Assembly (NCBI RefSeq): GCF_026241335.1
Contig: NZ_JAPHAV010000001.1
Coordinates: forward strand, 310,001 to 374,000
DNA length: 64,000 bases
From: Ochrobactrum chromiisoli
GTDB taxonomy: Bacteria > Pseudomonadota > Alphaproteobacteria > Rhizobiales > Rhizobiaceae
Direction of reading: 5' to 3'
The notes under the pieces are model-generated. The model was not told the DNA's origin, made no database searches, and worked only from the letters and a program-made list of their open reading frames with translations. Below are positions 8,226 through 16,381 of the stretch, piece by piece (the stretch's first letter is position 1; every line of letters begins with the position of its first letter). The translations under genes and the position numbers were made by a program.

Positions 8226-8614
8226 CTGTTAAATGTTGTTATGATTAAGTTGCATTATATAAAATAATCTACATTAATATTGTTTAATCTTCATGAATTC
8301 TTTTGTGTGGTATCTTTGTTTAAGGTTCAGTTACGGTCAGTTTAACGCTGGGTATCGTCTTGAATTTTTTGATTTTAACTTGTAGAGAGCCGCCGACGGG
8401 AATTGGGTTTGTCCAGTTTGATTCCGGATGGGTCGATTATGACTCACAAAGCATATGCAGCCGCGACATTTCGATCCAGTACATTTTCAGTCTGGCGCGT
8501 GACAAACAGCTTTATTCGTTATAACGGTACCTTTGAAATTTTCAGAACTTACCGAAATCTAGGAAATGACGAATGCACCAGAGCTGAAGTTCTGTGTGCA
8601 GGATGGAAAGACAA

Positions 8615-9616
8615 ATGAAACACGGCACCCCCCGGACGATCATTTCGTTCGCCGTCTTGGCCCTCACGGCGTTCCTCGCCGGCTGCGAGAACCAGGTTCT
8701 GCTCTCTCCGAAAGGAGAGATCGGTTTGGCGGAACGCGATCTCATCTATTTTGCGACTGGCCTTATGCTGCTGGTCGTGCTTCCGGTCATTGGCATGACG
8801 CTCTATTTCGCCTGGAAGTACCGCTCCACCAACGAAAAGGCAGAGTATCTGCCGGACTGGCATCATTCCAACAAGATTGAAGCGGCTGTCTGGCTTATTC
8901 CTGTCGTTATTATCGTTTTGCTTGGCACTGTGACATGGATCTCAACGCATAAGCTTGACCCTTACCGTCCGCTTGTCTCAGACGTGAAGCCGGTCAATGT
9001 TGAAGTTGTCGCGCTGGACTGGAAATGGCTGTTCATTTACCCGGATCTGGGTGTTGCATCGGTCAATGAAATGGCGATGCCGGTTGATGTTCCTGTGAAC
9101 TTCAAGCTGACATCCAGCAGCATTATGAATTCCTTCTTTATTCCGCAGCTTGGCAGCCAGGTTTACACCATGCCGAGCATGCAGACGCAGCTGCACCTGA
9201 TTGCAAATCATGAGGGCGTGTTTGACGGCATTTCTGCTAATTATAGCGGTCAGGGCTTTGCCCAGATGCGCTTTAAGGCGCACTCGCTTGATCAGGCCGG
9301 TTTTGACAAGTGGGTTGCCGATGCCAAGGCGTCCGGTCAGGAACTGACGCGTGAGCGTTATGCTTCGCTGGTTCAGCCAAGCGAGAAGGCTCCGGTTCAG
9401 TTCTTTGCCTATAATGACAAAGCGCTGTTTCATAATATTGTGAACCGCTGCTGGGATGGCAAATCGGTTTGTCTTGATGATCTGATGCATCAGGAACAGA
9501 TGGTGCGTGAAGCCCGTGCAGATTTGCGCAAGTCTTCGCCCGTCGATTTCAGCCAGTGGGCAAATGACATTCTTTGTCTGACTCAGCCGCAGCGTATGAC
9601 GCAGCTTGAAAACTGA
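8615..9616 (+). CDS. cyoA: Cytochrome bo3 ubiquinol oxidase subunit II
   Basis: Periplasm-facing subunit of the quinol oxidase. An N-terminal lipoprotein signal with lipobox LAGC (Cys24 from this start) is followed by two membrane helices and a cupredoxin domain. Motifs include ALDWKWLFIYPDLGVASVNE, SSSIMNSFFIPQLGSQVYTM and NYSGQGFAQMRF. The CuA ligands of cytochrome oxidases are absent, as expected for a quinol oxidase. The ATG at 8615 is chosen because GGAAAG lies 4 bases upstream; ATG 8603 and GTG 8594 are in frame but have poorer spacing. First gene of cyoABCD. Confidence 0.95.
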   Translation: MKHGTPRTIISFAVLALTAFLAGCENQVLLSPKGEIGLAERDLIYFATGLMLLVVLPVIGMTLYFAWKYRSTNEKAEYLPDWHHSNKIEAAVWLIPVVIIVLLGTVTWISTHKLDPYRPLVSDVKPVNVEVVALDWKWLFIYPDLGVASVNEMAMPVDVPVNFKLTSSSIMNSFFIPQLGSQVYTMPSMQTQLHLIANHEGVFDGISANYSGQGFAQMRFKAHSLDQAGFDKWVADAKASGQELTRERYASLVQPSEKAPVQFFAYNDKALFHNIVNRCWDGKSVCLDDLMHQEQMVREARADLRKSSPVDFSQWANDILCLTQPQRMTQLEN

Positions 9617-9695
9617 TTTGCCGATGTAGCTGGCCCCGGGCATTTCATCCGGGGCTTGAGCTGCTGATCGCACTCCAATCGAAGTAAGAATAGAA

Positions 9696-11675
9696 ATGTT
9701 CGGAAAACTTACGCTCGAAGCGATTCCCTATCACGAGCCTATCATCATGGTCACACTGACCGCGATAGCTGGTGGGGCGCTCGCTATTCTCGCAGCCATT
9801 ACCTACTATAAGAAGTGGGGCGTTCTGTGGAGCGACTGGCTGACCTCTGTCGATCACAAACGTATCGGCATTATGTACATTATTCTGGCTTTCGTGATGC
9901 TGTTCCGCGGCTTCTCGGACGCTGTTATGATGCGCGCGCAGCAGGCAATCGCCTCCGGCGCCAATGAAGGCTTCCTGCCGCCGCACCACTATGATCAGAT
10001 CTTCACCGCGCATGGCGTGATCATGATCTTCTTCGTCGCGATGCCTTTCATTGTTGGCCTGATGAACTTTGCCGTACCGCTTCAGATCGGTGCGCGCGAC
10101 GTGGCTTTCCCATACCTCAACTCGTTGAGCTTCTGGCTCACGGTTGCCGGTGCCATCCTCGTTAACATTTCGCTTGGTATCGGCGAATTCGCAAAGACCG
10201 GCTGGCTGGCTTATCCGCCGCTTTCAGGTCTTGAGTTCAGCCCGGATGTCGGGGTGGATTATTATATCTGGGCCTTGCAGATTTCCGGTATGGGGACGCT
10301 GCTTTCGGGCGTGAACCTCATCACCACCATCATCAAGATGCGTGCGCCGGGCATGGGTATGATGCAGGTTCCGGTTTTCACCTGGACCGCACTCTGCTCC
10401 AACGTTCTGATCGTGGCTGCGTTCCCGATCCTGACTGTGACGCTGGCACTGCTGTCGCTTGACCGTTATCTGGATTTCCACTTCTTCACCAATGATGCTG
10501 GTGGCAATCCGATGATGTATGTGAACCTGATTTGGATCTGGGGTCACCCGGAAGTCTATATTCTGGTTCTGCCGTGCTTCGGCGTTTTCTCCGAAATCAT
10601 TGCCACTTTCTCCGGCAAGCGCCTGTTTGGCTATGCGTCGATGGTTTATGCGACCGTTGCCATTACCATTCTGTCGTTCCTCGTCTGGGTGCATCACTTC
10701 TTCACCATGGGTGGCGGTGCAAGCGTCAATGCCTTCTTCGGCGTTGCGACCATGATCATCTCGATCCCGACAGGTGCAAAAGTCTTCAACTGGCTTTTCA
10801 CCATGTATAAGGGGCGTCTGCGCATCGAAACGCCGGTCATGTGGACGCTCGGTTTCATGTGTACCTTTGTTGTTGGTGGTATGACGGGCGTTCTGCTTGC
10901 TGTTCCGCCTGCAGATTTCGTGCTGCACAACTCCGTGTTCCTGATCGCCCACTTCCATAACGTGATTATCTCGGGCGTTTTGTTTGGCTGCTTTGCCGGT
11001 CTCATCTACTGGTGGCCAAAGGCGTTTGGCTTCAAGCTGCATGAAGGTCTCGGCAAGAAGGCGTTCTGGTGCTGGCTGGTTGGCTTCATCATGGCCTTTA
11101 TGCCGCTCTACGTGCTCGGCCTGATGGGCATGACACGCCGTCTGAACCATACGGAAAACCCAGCCTGGCATATCTATCTGATCATTGCAGCAGTTGGCGT
11201 TGCGATTATTCTTTGCGGTATTGTCTTCCAGGTTCTCCAGATCATGATCTCCATTCGTGATCGTGAAAAGCTGCGCGTCGTCAATGGCGATTCATGGGGC
11301 AACGGACGTACGCTCGAATGGTCGATTTCGTCACCTCCACCATTCTACAACTTTGCTGAAGTTGCGCATGTGCGTGATCACGACAGCTGGTGGGATATGA
11401 AGCAGAACGGTTATGTGCGCCGCACTGAAAACTTCGCCCGCATTCATATGCCGAAAAACACAGGCACGGGCTTCATCATTGGTATGCTCTGCATTCCTCT
11501 GGGCTTTGCGCTGGTGTGGCACATCTGGTGGCTCGCAATTGCTGCAGCTGTTGGTGTTCTGGCTGTCGCCATTGCCCACTCTTTCAACAATGACAGGGAC
11601 TATTATGTCTCGGCCGATGAAGTACAGCGCGTCGAAGACGCCTATACGCGGCAACTGAATGCTCAGGAGGTCTGA
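9696..11675 (+). CDS. cyoB: Cytochrome bo3 ubiquinol oxidase subunit I
   Basis: Catalytic, proton-pumping subunit carrying low-spin heme b, heme o3 and CuB. At 659 residues it has the normal CyoB length with about 15 membrane helices. Visible hallmarks are [21 protein letters not shown] (heme b ligand His), [14 protein letters not shown] (CuB His and the His-Tyr region), WVHHFFTMG (two CuB His) and [12 protein letters not shown] (heme ligands). The 79-base gap from cyoA lacks a terminator, and 3 bases separate the stop from cyoC, so it is within the operon. Confidence 0.98.
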   Translation: MFGKLTLEAIPYHEPIIMVTLTAIAGGALAILAAITYYKKWGVLWSDWLTSVDHKRIGIMYIILAFVMLFRGFSDAVMMRAQQAIASGANEGFLPPHHYDQIFTAHGVIMIFFVAMPFIVGLMNFAVPLQIGARDVAFPYLNSLSFWLTVAGAILVNISLGIGEFAKTGWLAYPPLSGLEFSPDVGVDYYIWALQISGMGTLLSGVNLITTIIKMRAPGMGMMQVPVFTWTALCSNVLIVAAFPILTVTLALLSLDRYLDFHFFTNDAGGNPMMYVNLIWIWGHPEVYILVLPCFGVFSEIIATFSGKRLFGYASMVYATVAITILSFLVWVHHFFTMGGGASVNAFFGVATMIISIPTGAKVFNWLFTMYKGRLRIETPVMWTLGFMCTFVVGGMTGVLLAVPPADFVLHNSVFLIAHFHNVIISGVLFGCFAGLIYWWPKAFGFKLHEGLGKKAFWCWLVGFIMAFMPLYVLGLMGMTRRLNHTENPAWHIYLIIAAVGVAIILCGIVFQVLQIMISIRDREKLRVVNGDSWGNGRTLEWSISSPPPFYNFAEVAHVRDHDSWWDMKQNGYVRRTENFARIHMPKNTGTGFIIGMLCIPLGFALVWHIWWLAIAAAVGVLAVAIAHSFNNDRDYYVSADEVQRVEDAYTRQLNAQEV

Positions 11676-11678
11676 TCC

Positions 11679-12308
11679 ATGAGCGCTACCGTTCATACGG
11701 CTGCACCATTTACGGGCGGCAACGAGCATCCGGCTCACGAAGATCATCATGATGCAGGGTCGACCACACTGGTCGGCTTCTGGATCTACCTGATGAGTGA
11801 CTGCGTTCTCTTCTCGGGCCTTTTTGCAACCTACGCCGTTCTGGCGCATCAGTTCGCGGGCGGCCCGACTGGCCGTGAACTGTTCGATCTGCAGTTTGTT
11901 CTGACAGAAACGATGATCCTGCTGGCGTCTTCGCTGACTTATGGTCTGGCGACGCTCTCCATGTTCAGGAACAATCGTGCAGGCGTGCTCTTCTGGCTGG
12001 GCGTGACTTTTCTGCTCGGCTTCGCGTTTCTTGCGATGGAAATCTATGAATTCCATCACCTGATCGTTGAAGGTGCAGGTCCAAGCCGCAGCGCATTCCT
12101 TTCGGCCTTCTTTGCGCTGGTTGGAACCCACGGTCTGCATATTACCTCGGGCCTCATCTGGATTCTGGTGCTTTCCGCCCAGCTTCTGCGCGATGGCCTG
12201 ACTGAAAAGAACCGGACGCGCGTGATGTGCTTGAGCCTCTTCTGGCACTTCCTGGACATCATCTGGATTGGCGTCTTTACCCTTGTCTATCTGCTGGGTG
12301 TATTGTGA
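11679..12308 (+). CDS. cyoC: Cytochrome bo3 ubiquinol oxidase subunit III
   Basis: Integral membrane subunit of 209 residues with five predicted helices. It opens with a His-rich cytoplasmic N-terminus ([15 protein letters not shown]) and then [20 protein letters not shown], typical of heme-copper oxidase subunit [12 protein letters not shown] and [15 protein letters not shown] follow. The ATG follows CAGGAGGTCTGATCC. It ends in TGATG, overlapping the cyoD start by one base. Confidence 0.97.
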   Translation: MSATVHTAAPFTGGNEHPAHEDHHDAGSTTLVGFWIYLMSDCVLFSGLFATYAVLAHQFAGGPTGRELFDLQFVLTETMILLASSLTYGLATLSMFRNNRAGVLFWLGVTFLLGFAFLAMEIYEFHHLIVEGAGPSRSAFLSAFFALVGTHGLHITSGLIWILVLSAQLLRDGLTEKNRTRVMCLSLFWHFLDIIWIGVFTLVYLLGVL

Positions 12309-12673
12309 TGAGCTCTGGACACGAAACACACGATCAAGCCGCGCATGGCAGCCTGAAGTCGTACCTGATTGGTCTGACACTGGCGATCATCCTCACCATC
12401 GTTCCGTTTATGCTGGCAATGAATGGCTACTTCACGCCGGCAACGACCGCAGCGATTGTTATCGGAATGGCCGCCGTTCAGATCGTGGTGCATCTGGTTT
12501 ACTTCCTGCACCTTGATCCGAAGTCAGAAAATGGCTGGAACATTCTGGCGCTCATTTTCACGGCCATCATTCTGGCGATTGTGCTGGCTGGCTCCATCTG
12601 GGTCATGCATCACCTCGATACCAATATGATGCCGATGTATATGACGCCGGGCGATGTGCGTAATCTGCCGTAA
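12308..12673 (+). CDS. cyoD: Cytochrome bo3 ubiquinol oxidase subunit IV
   Basis: Small three-helix subunit (121 residues) that helps CuB binding during assembly. The His-rich start [20 protein letters not shown] is followed by helices LIGLTLAIILTIVPFMLAM, TTAAIVIGMAAVQIVVHLVY and a last one ending near VMHHLDTNMMP. The start at 12308 is fixed by the one-base overlap with cyoC. No cyoE (heme o synthase) follows; it must lie elsewhere. The operon ends at the terminator at 12783. Confidence 0.95.
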   Translation: MSSGHETHDQAAHGSLKSYLIGLTLAIILTIVPFMLAMNGYFTPATTAAIVIGMAAVQIVVHLVYFLHLDPKSENGWNILALIFTAIILAIVLAGSIWVMHHLDTNMMPMYMTPGDVRNLP

Positions 12674-12782
12674 GTGAATTTCAGGAGGCTGGCTCGTGCT
12701 GGCCTTCTGTCTCCTCTTAACCAGGTCTGACGGCCCGGTTTTGCGGCTTTTTTCCTCCCTCTCCCCCTTAAAAAGCCGCATG

Positions 12783-12810
12783 GCGCCCCGGTCTTTGCCG
12801 GGGCGCTTTT
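12783..12810 (+). terminator. Rho-independent terminator of cyoABCD
   Basis: Perfect stem GCGCCCCG (12783-12790) / CGGGGCGC (12799-12806) followed by TTTT. Confidence 0.85.
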
Positions 12811-12884
12811 GGTTTGTTTGAGGCAGTTCCCGAAAAAGGGAAGCTGGCTTTCGCAACAGCACGGATGCGAAGGTGAAGACAGAG

Positions 12885-13043
12885 CATTTCCAGCAAAAGT
12901 GCGCAGCGGTTTTGCGGGGGGACAATGCGTGAGCAAAAGAGCATTTCCAGCAAAAGTGCGTAGCGGTTTTGCGCGGGATAATGCGTGAGCAAAAGAGCAT
13001 TTCCAGCAAAAGTGCGCAGCGGTTTTGCGCGGGATAATGCGTG
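12885..13043. repeat. Tandem array of the 56-57 bp palindromic unit, three copies (right of cyo)
   Basis: Units begin with CATTTCC at 12885, 12942 and 12998 (periods 57 and 56). They have the same AGCAAAA...GGTTTTGC and CATT...AATG arms as the array at 7738-7987, in the same orientation. The rest of the interval to the next gene (13044-13217) holds nothing I can identify. Confidence 0.9.
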
Positions 13044-13217
13044 ACGGAAAACAGACAGGACGTTTCTAACGGATGGCCTTAAAAGGAAATGGGCGCGATG
13101 TGCCCTTTAAAGCAAATAATGAATGTATAAAATTTTAGTAAACTTATTATTATGCTGTAATATTCATCGTTCTTTGCATTCAAATAGACGTTATAGTTTG
13201 CTAAATATTGGTCACTA

Positions 13218-13246
13218 TTGCTTTTGTCCATAATTTGGGCTATATG
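13218..13246 (+). promoter_or_regulatory. Possible promoter of the SH3-domain gene
   Basis: TTGCTT (13218-13223), 17-base spacer, TATATG (13241-13246), 58 bases before the ATG. The match is moderate and the region is AT-rich throughout. Confidence 0.35.
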
Positions 13247-13304
13247 ATACACAATGGTTTTCTTTGTATTGCATTTCTACAGTTGCATATTTGGAGAATT
13301 ATCG

Positions 13305-13973
13305 ATGTTTCTATTTAAGAAACGACTTAATAAAAAGCTTGTTCGCGCATTCATTTTTTCGTCTGTACTCTTTGTTCCTGCCGTGGCTTTTGCTGTGCCT
13401 GCGACCGTGACTGCGACTGTAAATGTCCGCAGTGGGCCGGGCGTCAATTACGGGCGGCTTGCCGCATTACCGGTTGGCCTCCGGGTGGATGCGGGCCCAT
13501 GTCGAGGACGCTGGTGTCAGGTAAACAGCGGTGGTTATCGTGGCTGGGTTTCAGCGCGTTTCATAAGCTTTGGCGGCTATGTGAGGGGGCCAGTCTATCC
13601 GAACCGGGCCTATCTTAACCCTGTCGATCCTTATAGCGCCTATCCATCGGGATATTATCCTTCCGGTTCAAGCACCACTGTCATCATTGGCGGTGGCGGC
13701 TGGGGACCGGGTTACGGCTGGGATCGCGGTTGGACCTCGGGATGGCCTCCCTATTGGGGATGGCGCGGGGGTCACGGCGCATATCCGGGTTGGCGTCATG
13801 GCTGGGGACCGAGATACGATCCTTATGCCGGCTCTCACCGGGGATGGAATCCCGCCTGGGGTGTTGGTCCTGCCAGAGGTCCGCACTGGTCAGGGCGAAC
13901 TGCCCCTTACCGGATTGGGACAGGTGTTCGCCCTCAATTCGGCAATATGCGCCCATATCACTCCGGGCGCTGA
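13305..13973 (+). CDS. Secreted SH3-domain protein with Gly/Trp/Pro-rich tail
   Basis: A 222-residue exported protein. A signal peptide ending about VAFA (residue 30) is followed by one bacterial SH3 domain (ATVNVRSGPGVNYGRLAALP to GGYRGWVSARFIS), which usually binds peptidoglycan or cell-wall peptides. The C-terminal half is low-complexity, rich in Gly, Trp, Tyr and Pro, and probably disordered or surface-exposed. The ATG at 13305 follows TTGGAG at proper distance; a start at 13254 would place 17 extra residues before the signal. It is a single-gene unit with its own terminator. The target ligand is unknown. Confidence 0.8.
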   Translation: MFLFKKRLNKKLVRAFIFSSVLFVPAVAFAVPATVTATVNVRSGPGVNYGRLAALPVGLRVDAGPCRGRWCQVNSGGYRGWVSARFISFGGYVRGPVYPNRAYLNPVDPYSAYPSGYYPSGSSTTVIIGGGGWGPGYGWDRGWTSGWPPYWGWRGGHGAYPGWRHGWGPRYDPYAGSHRGWNPAWGVGPARGPHWSGRTAPYRIGTGVRPQFGNMRPYHSGR

Positions 13974-14033
13974 ACCGGCATAACTTATTTCATATCAGGT
14001 CATTCTCCTCCTCCCCTGACCATGACCTGAGAC

Positions 14034-14080
14034 GCGGCCTGCCGGATTCCCTCCCTCCGGCGGGCCGCATTCATTTTATA
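14034..14080 (+). terminator. Terminator of the SH3-domain gene
   Basis: A 13-bp stem from 14034-14046 (GCGGCCTGCCGGA) to 14056-14068 (TCCGGCGGGCCGC) with one T.G wobble, followed by ATTCATTTTATAAT. Confidence 0.7.
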
Positions 14081-14301
14081 ATGTTAAAACGCGCCATTAA
14101 CTCTCCATTGACTCAATCTATTCACAATAGGGGATAAATGACTTCGGGCTTTGCAAGGAGGTTTGTGATTCTCGTCTGAGCCCGAAATGTCATACCGCAT
14201 CTGGGTTGAAGCTTGGTCTTCCCACCACTCTATGCTAATCCCTGAATCGTCCTGGGATTGTGGGGGAGGACGAAGCGCTACCGAGGCGGTCGTCAAGGAG
14301 C

Positions 14302-14398
14302 GCGCATCCCGAAAAGTGTAAAACAGTTTTCGGATAATATGCGCATGAAACGAATGTTTAGAGTGTTGATCTGATACAATCAGATTGAAATACGCTCT
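14302..14398. repeat. Composite palindromic element upstream of tamA
   Basis: The first half has GCGCAT (14302-14307) / ATGCGC (14339-14344) around a CCCGAAAA...TTTTCGG core. The second half is a hairpin AGAGTG...TACGCTCT enclosing GATCTGAT (14368-14375) / ATCAGAT (14379-14385). The same two-part arrangement occurs at 38177-38266. It ends about 20 bases before the tamA start, so the tamA promoter must lie in or upstream of it. Confidence 0.7.
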
Positions 14399-14419
14399 GG
14401 AACCCGGACAGTAACGTGT

Positions 14420-16381
14420 ATGACTAGGCGTAACAGGACGATACAGGGAAGAAGTCTCATTGTACTCGCATTGGCGGTGCAATTTGCTTCAATGACCGTT
14501 TCGCCCGCTTTGGCATTCGAAATCTTTGGTATACGCCTCTGGGGTAAGGACAAGAGCGTCGACCCTGATATTATTGATCCCAAAAGCTATTCGGTTGAGG
14601 TCAACGCTGTTGGTAATCGCAAGAATGCCGATGGCAGCGATGCTGATCTTAAATCCGTTATAGAAGGGGCCTCCGGCCTTGTTTCCGACGAACAGACGCC
14701 TGCATCGGGTTCTGCGGGCCTTCTGGCGAAAGCACGGGGCGATTATCGCCGTATTCTGGCAGCACTCTATGGTGAAGGTCGTTACGGCGGCACGATTTCC
14801 ATCAAGGTTGATGGCCGTGAAGCCAATGATATTCCAGTCGATACCGATATTCCAAACAATGCGAAGATCGATATTTCGGTTGATCCGGGTCCGCAGTTTT
14901 TGTTCTCGCGCACGGCCATATCCAATATCGCACCGCCGCCTGCAGACAAAAGGGAACAGGTGGAATCGGTCGAAAAGGCCGGTTTTGCTCCTGGTCAGGT
15001 CGCCCGTTCAGGCACCATCCTGAAAGCCGAGCGGCTGGCGGTCGAGGCATGGCGTCAGCAGGGCTATGCCAAAGCCAGGATCACCAAAGAAGACATTGTT
15101 GCCGATCATGATGGCAATAGGGTTGCTGCCGATATCGGGCTTGATCCGGGCAGAAAGGCTTATTACGGCCCCGTCAGCGTGGTTGGTACTGCGCGCATGG
15201 ACCCGCAATTTGTCGCCTGGATGACCGGATTGAAGCCGGGTGAGCAATACAGCCCCAAAGACATCGAAGATGCAAAAAAGCGCCTTGGTCGCATGGAAGT
15301 CTTCCGCTCGATGAATTTTGAAGAAGCCGAAAAGATTGGGCCGGATGGCAGCCTGCCAATGACGCTCAATGTTCAGGAGCGCAAGCCACGCCGCTTTGGT
15401 TTTGGTGCCGAGTTTTCCACGCTCGACGGCTTTGGTGTCACCGGTTACTGGATGCACCGCAACCTGTTCGGGCGCGGCGAGCGCTTGCGTTTCGATGCCA
15501 AGGTCAGTGGTGTCGGCGGTTCACAGGACAATTCCTTCGATCCGTCCAATTACACCTATACGCTTGGAACGAGCTTCGCAAAGCCCGGCGTTTACACGCC
15601 TGACACGGATTTCGTTGCCGCCCTTGATGCCAAGCGCGAAGTGCTTGATGCCTATACGGAAACGTCGATCAATGCGAAGACCGGCTTCACGCAGATTTTC
15701 AGTGATGAGCTTTCCGGCGCGCTTTATGCCAAGGCAAGCCATGGGCGCTTCGATGACGATTATTTCGGAAAACGCGAATTTACGACAGGTGGTCTTGAAG
15801 GCAATCTTCTTTACGATGGCCGGAACAACAAGCCCGATCCAAGCTCGGGTGTTTATCTGGAAGGCAACATTCAGCCCTTCTATGAGTTCCAGCGTGGCAA
15901 TTTTGCGACCCGCTTCACGGCGGAAGGACGCGCTTATTACGGCTTTGGTGCCACAGACCGCGTTATTCTCGCTGGCCGCGTGAAACTTGGCTCTGTCGTT
16001 GGCGCCGGTATTGCGGATATCCCACCCAATCAGTTGTTCCTTGCAGGTGGTGGCGGCTCAGTCCGCGGCTATTCCTATCGCAGTATCGGTGTTCAAACAG
16101 CGACTGGCGACACGATTGGCGGGCGCTCGCTGGTTGAGGCATCGGGTGAAGTGCGTACGCGTGTCACCGATTCAATTGGTGTCGTGGGCTTTGTCGATGC
16201 AGGCTATGTCGGCGAACAGTCCTATCCGGATTTTTCAGAACAAATGCGCATAGGCACGGGCCTTGGCCTGCGTTACCTGACAGGGCTTGGGCCGATCCGT
16301 CTCGATGTTGCTCTTCCGCTTAACCGCCGCTCGGGCGATCCGAGCTATGCATTTTATGTGGGCATAGGACAGGCGTTTTGA
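14420..16381 (+). CDS. tamA: TamA-like outer-membrane assembly protein (BamA/Omp85 family)
   Basis: Outer-membrane beta-barrel of the translocation and assembly module, which inserts autotransporters and other outer-membrane proteins. The 653-residue length is normal. A signal peptide ends about PALAFE (residue 33). POTRA-like repeats are seen as VSVVGTARMDPQFVAWMTGL and LKPGEQYSPKDIEDAKKRLG. The C-terminal 16-strand barrel carries GGGGSVRGYSYRSIG, the conserved VRGY/F motif of Omp85 proteins, and ends in the aromatic residue VGIGQAF. tamB follows with a 4-base overlap, which supports TamA over BamA. Confidence 0.92.
   Translation: MTRRNRTIQGRSLIVLALAVQFASMTVSPALAFEIFGIRLWGKDKSVDPDIIDPKSYSVEVNAVGNRKNADGSDADLKSVIEGASGLVSDEQTPASGSAGLLAKARGDYRRILAALYGEGRYGGTISIKVDGREANDIPVDTDIPNNAKIDISVDPGPQFLFSRTAISNIAPPPADKREQVESVEKAGFAPGQVARSGTILKAERLAVEAWRQQGYAKARITKEDIVADHDGNRVAADIGLDPGRKAYYGPVSVVGTARMDPQFVAWMTGLKPGEQYSPKDIEDAKKRLGRMEVFRSMNFEEAEKIGPDGSLPMTLNVQERKPRRFGFGAEFSTLDGFGVTGYWMHRNLFGRGERLRFDAKVSGVGGSQDNSFDPSNYTYTLGTSFAKPGVYTPDTDFVAALDAKREVLDAYTETSINAKTGFTQIFSDELSGALYAKASHGRFDDDYFGKREFTTGGLEGNLLYDGRNNKPDPSSGVYLEGNIQPFYEFQRGNFATRFTAEGRAYYGFGATDRVILAGRVKLGSVVGAGIADIPPNQLFLAGGGGSVRGYSYRSIGVQTATGDTIGGRSLVEASGEVRTRVTDSIGVVGFVDAGYVGEQSYPDFSEQMRIGTGLGLRYLTGLGPIRLDVALPLNRRSGDPSYAFYVGIGQAF

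Larger units (their letters stand above)
7988..8614. other. Long gene-free region upstream of cyoABCD
   Basis: About 630 bases without a credible gene. It turns clearly AT-rich from about 8130 to 8380, which looks like a promoter/regulatory region. Two perfect palindromes lie in it (8143-8156 and 8210-8225). Short open frames here lack ribosome-binding sites and family-like sequence. Confidence 0.5.

Noticed and set aside
8403-8618. 71-codon open frame upstream of cyoA
   Set aside because: No RBS, no protein-like pattern, and it runs into the cyoA start; more likely the leader region.
10224-11171. 315-codon open frame antisense to cyoB
   Set aside because: His/Asn/Arg-rich shadow of membrane-helix codons; not a protein-like composition.
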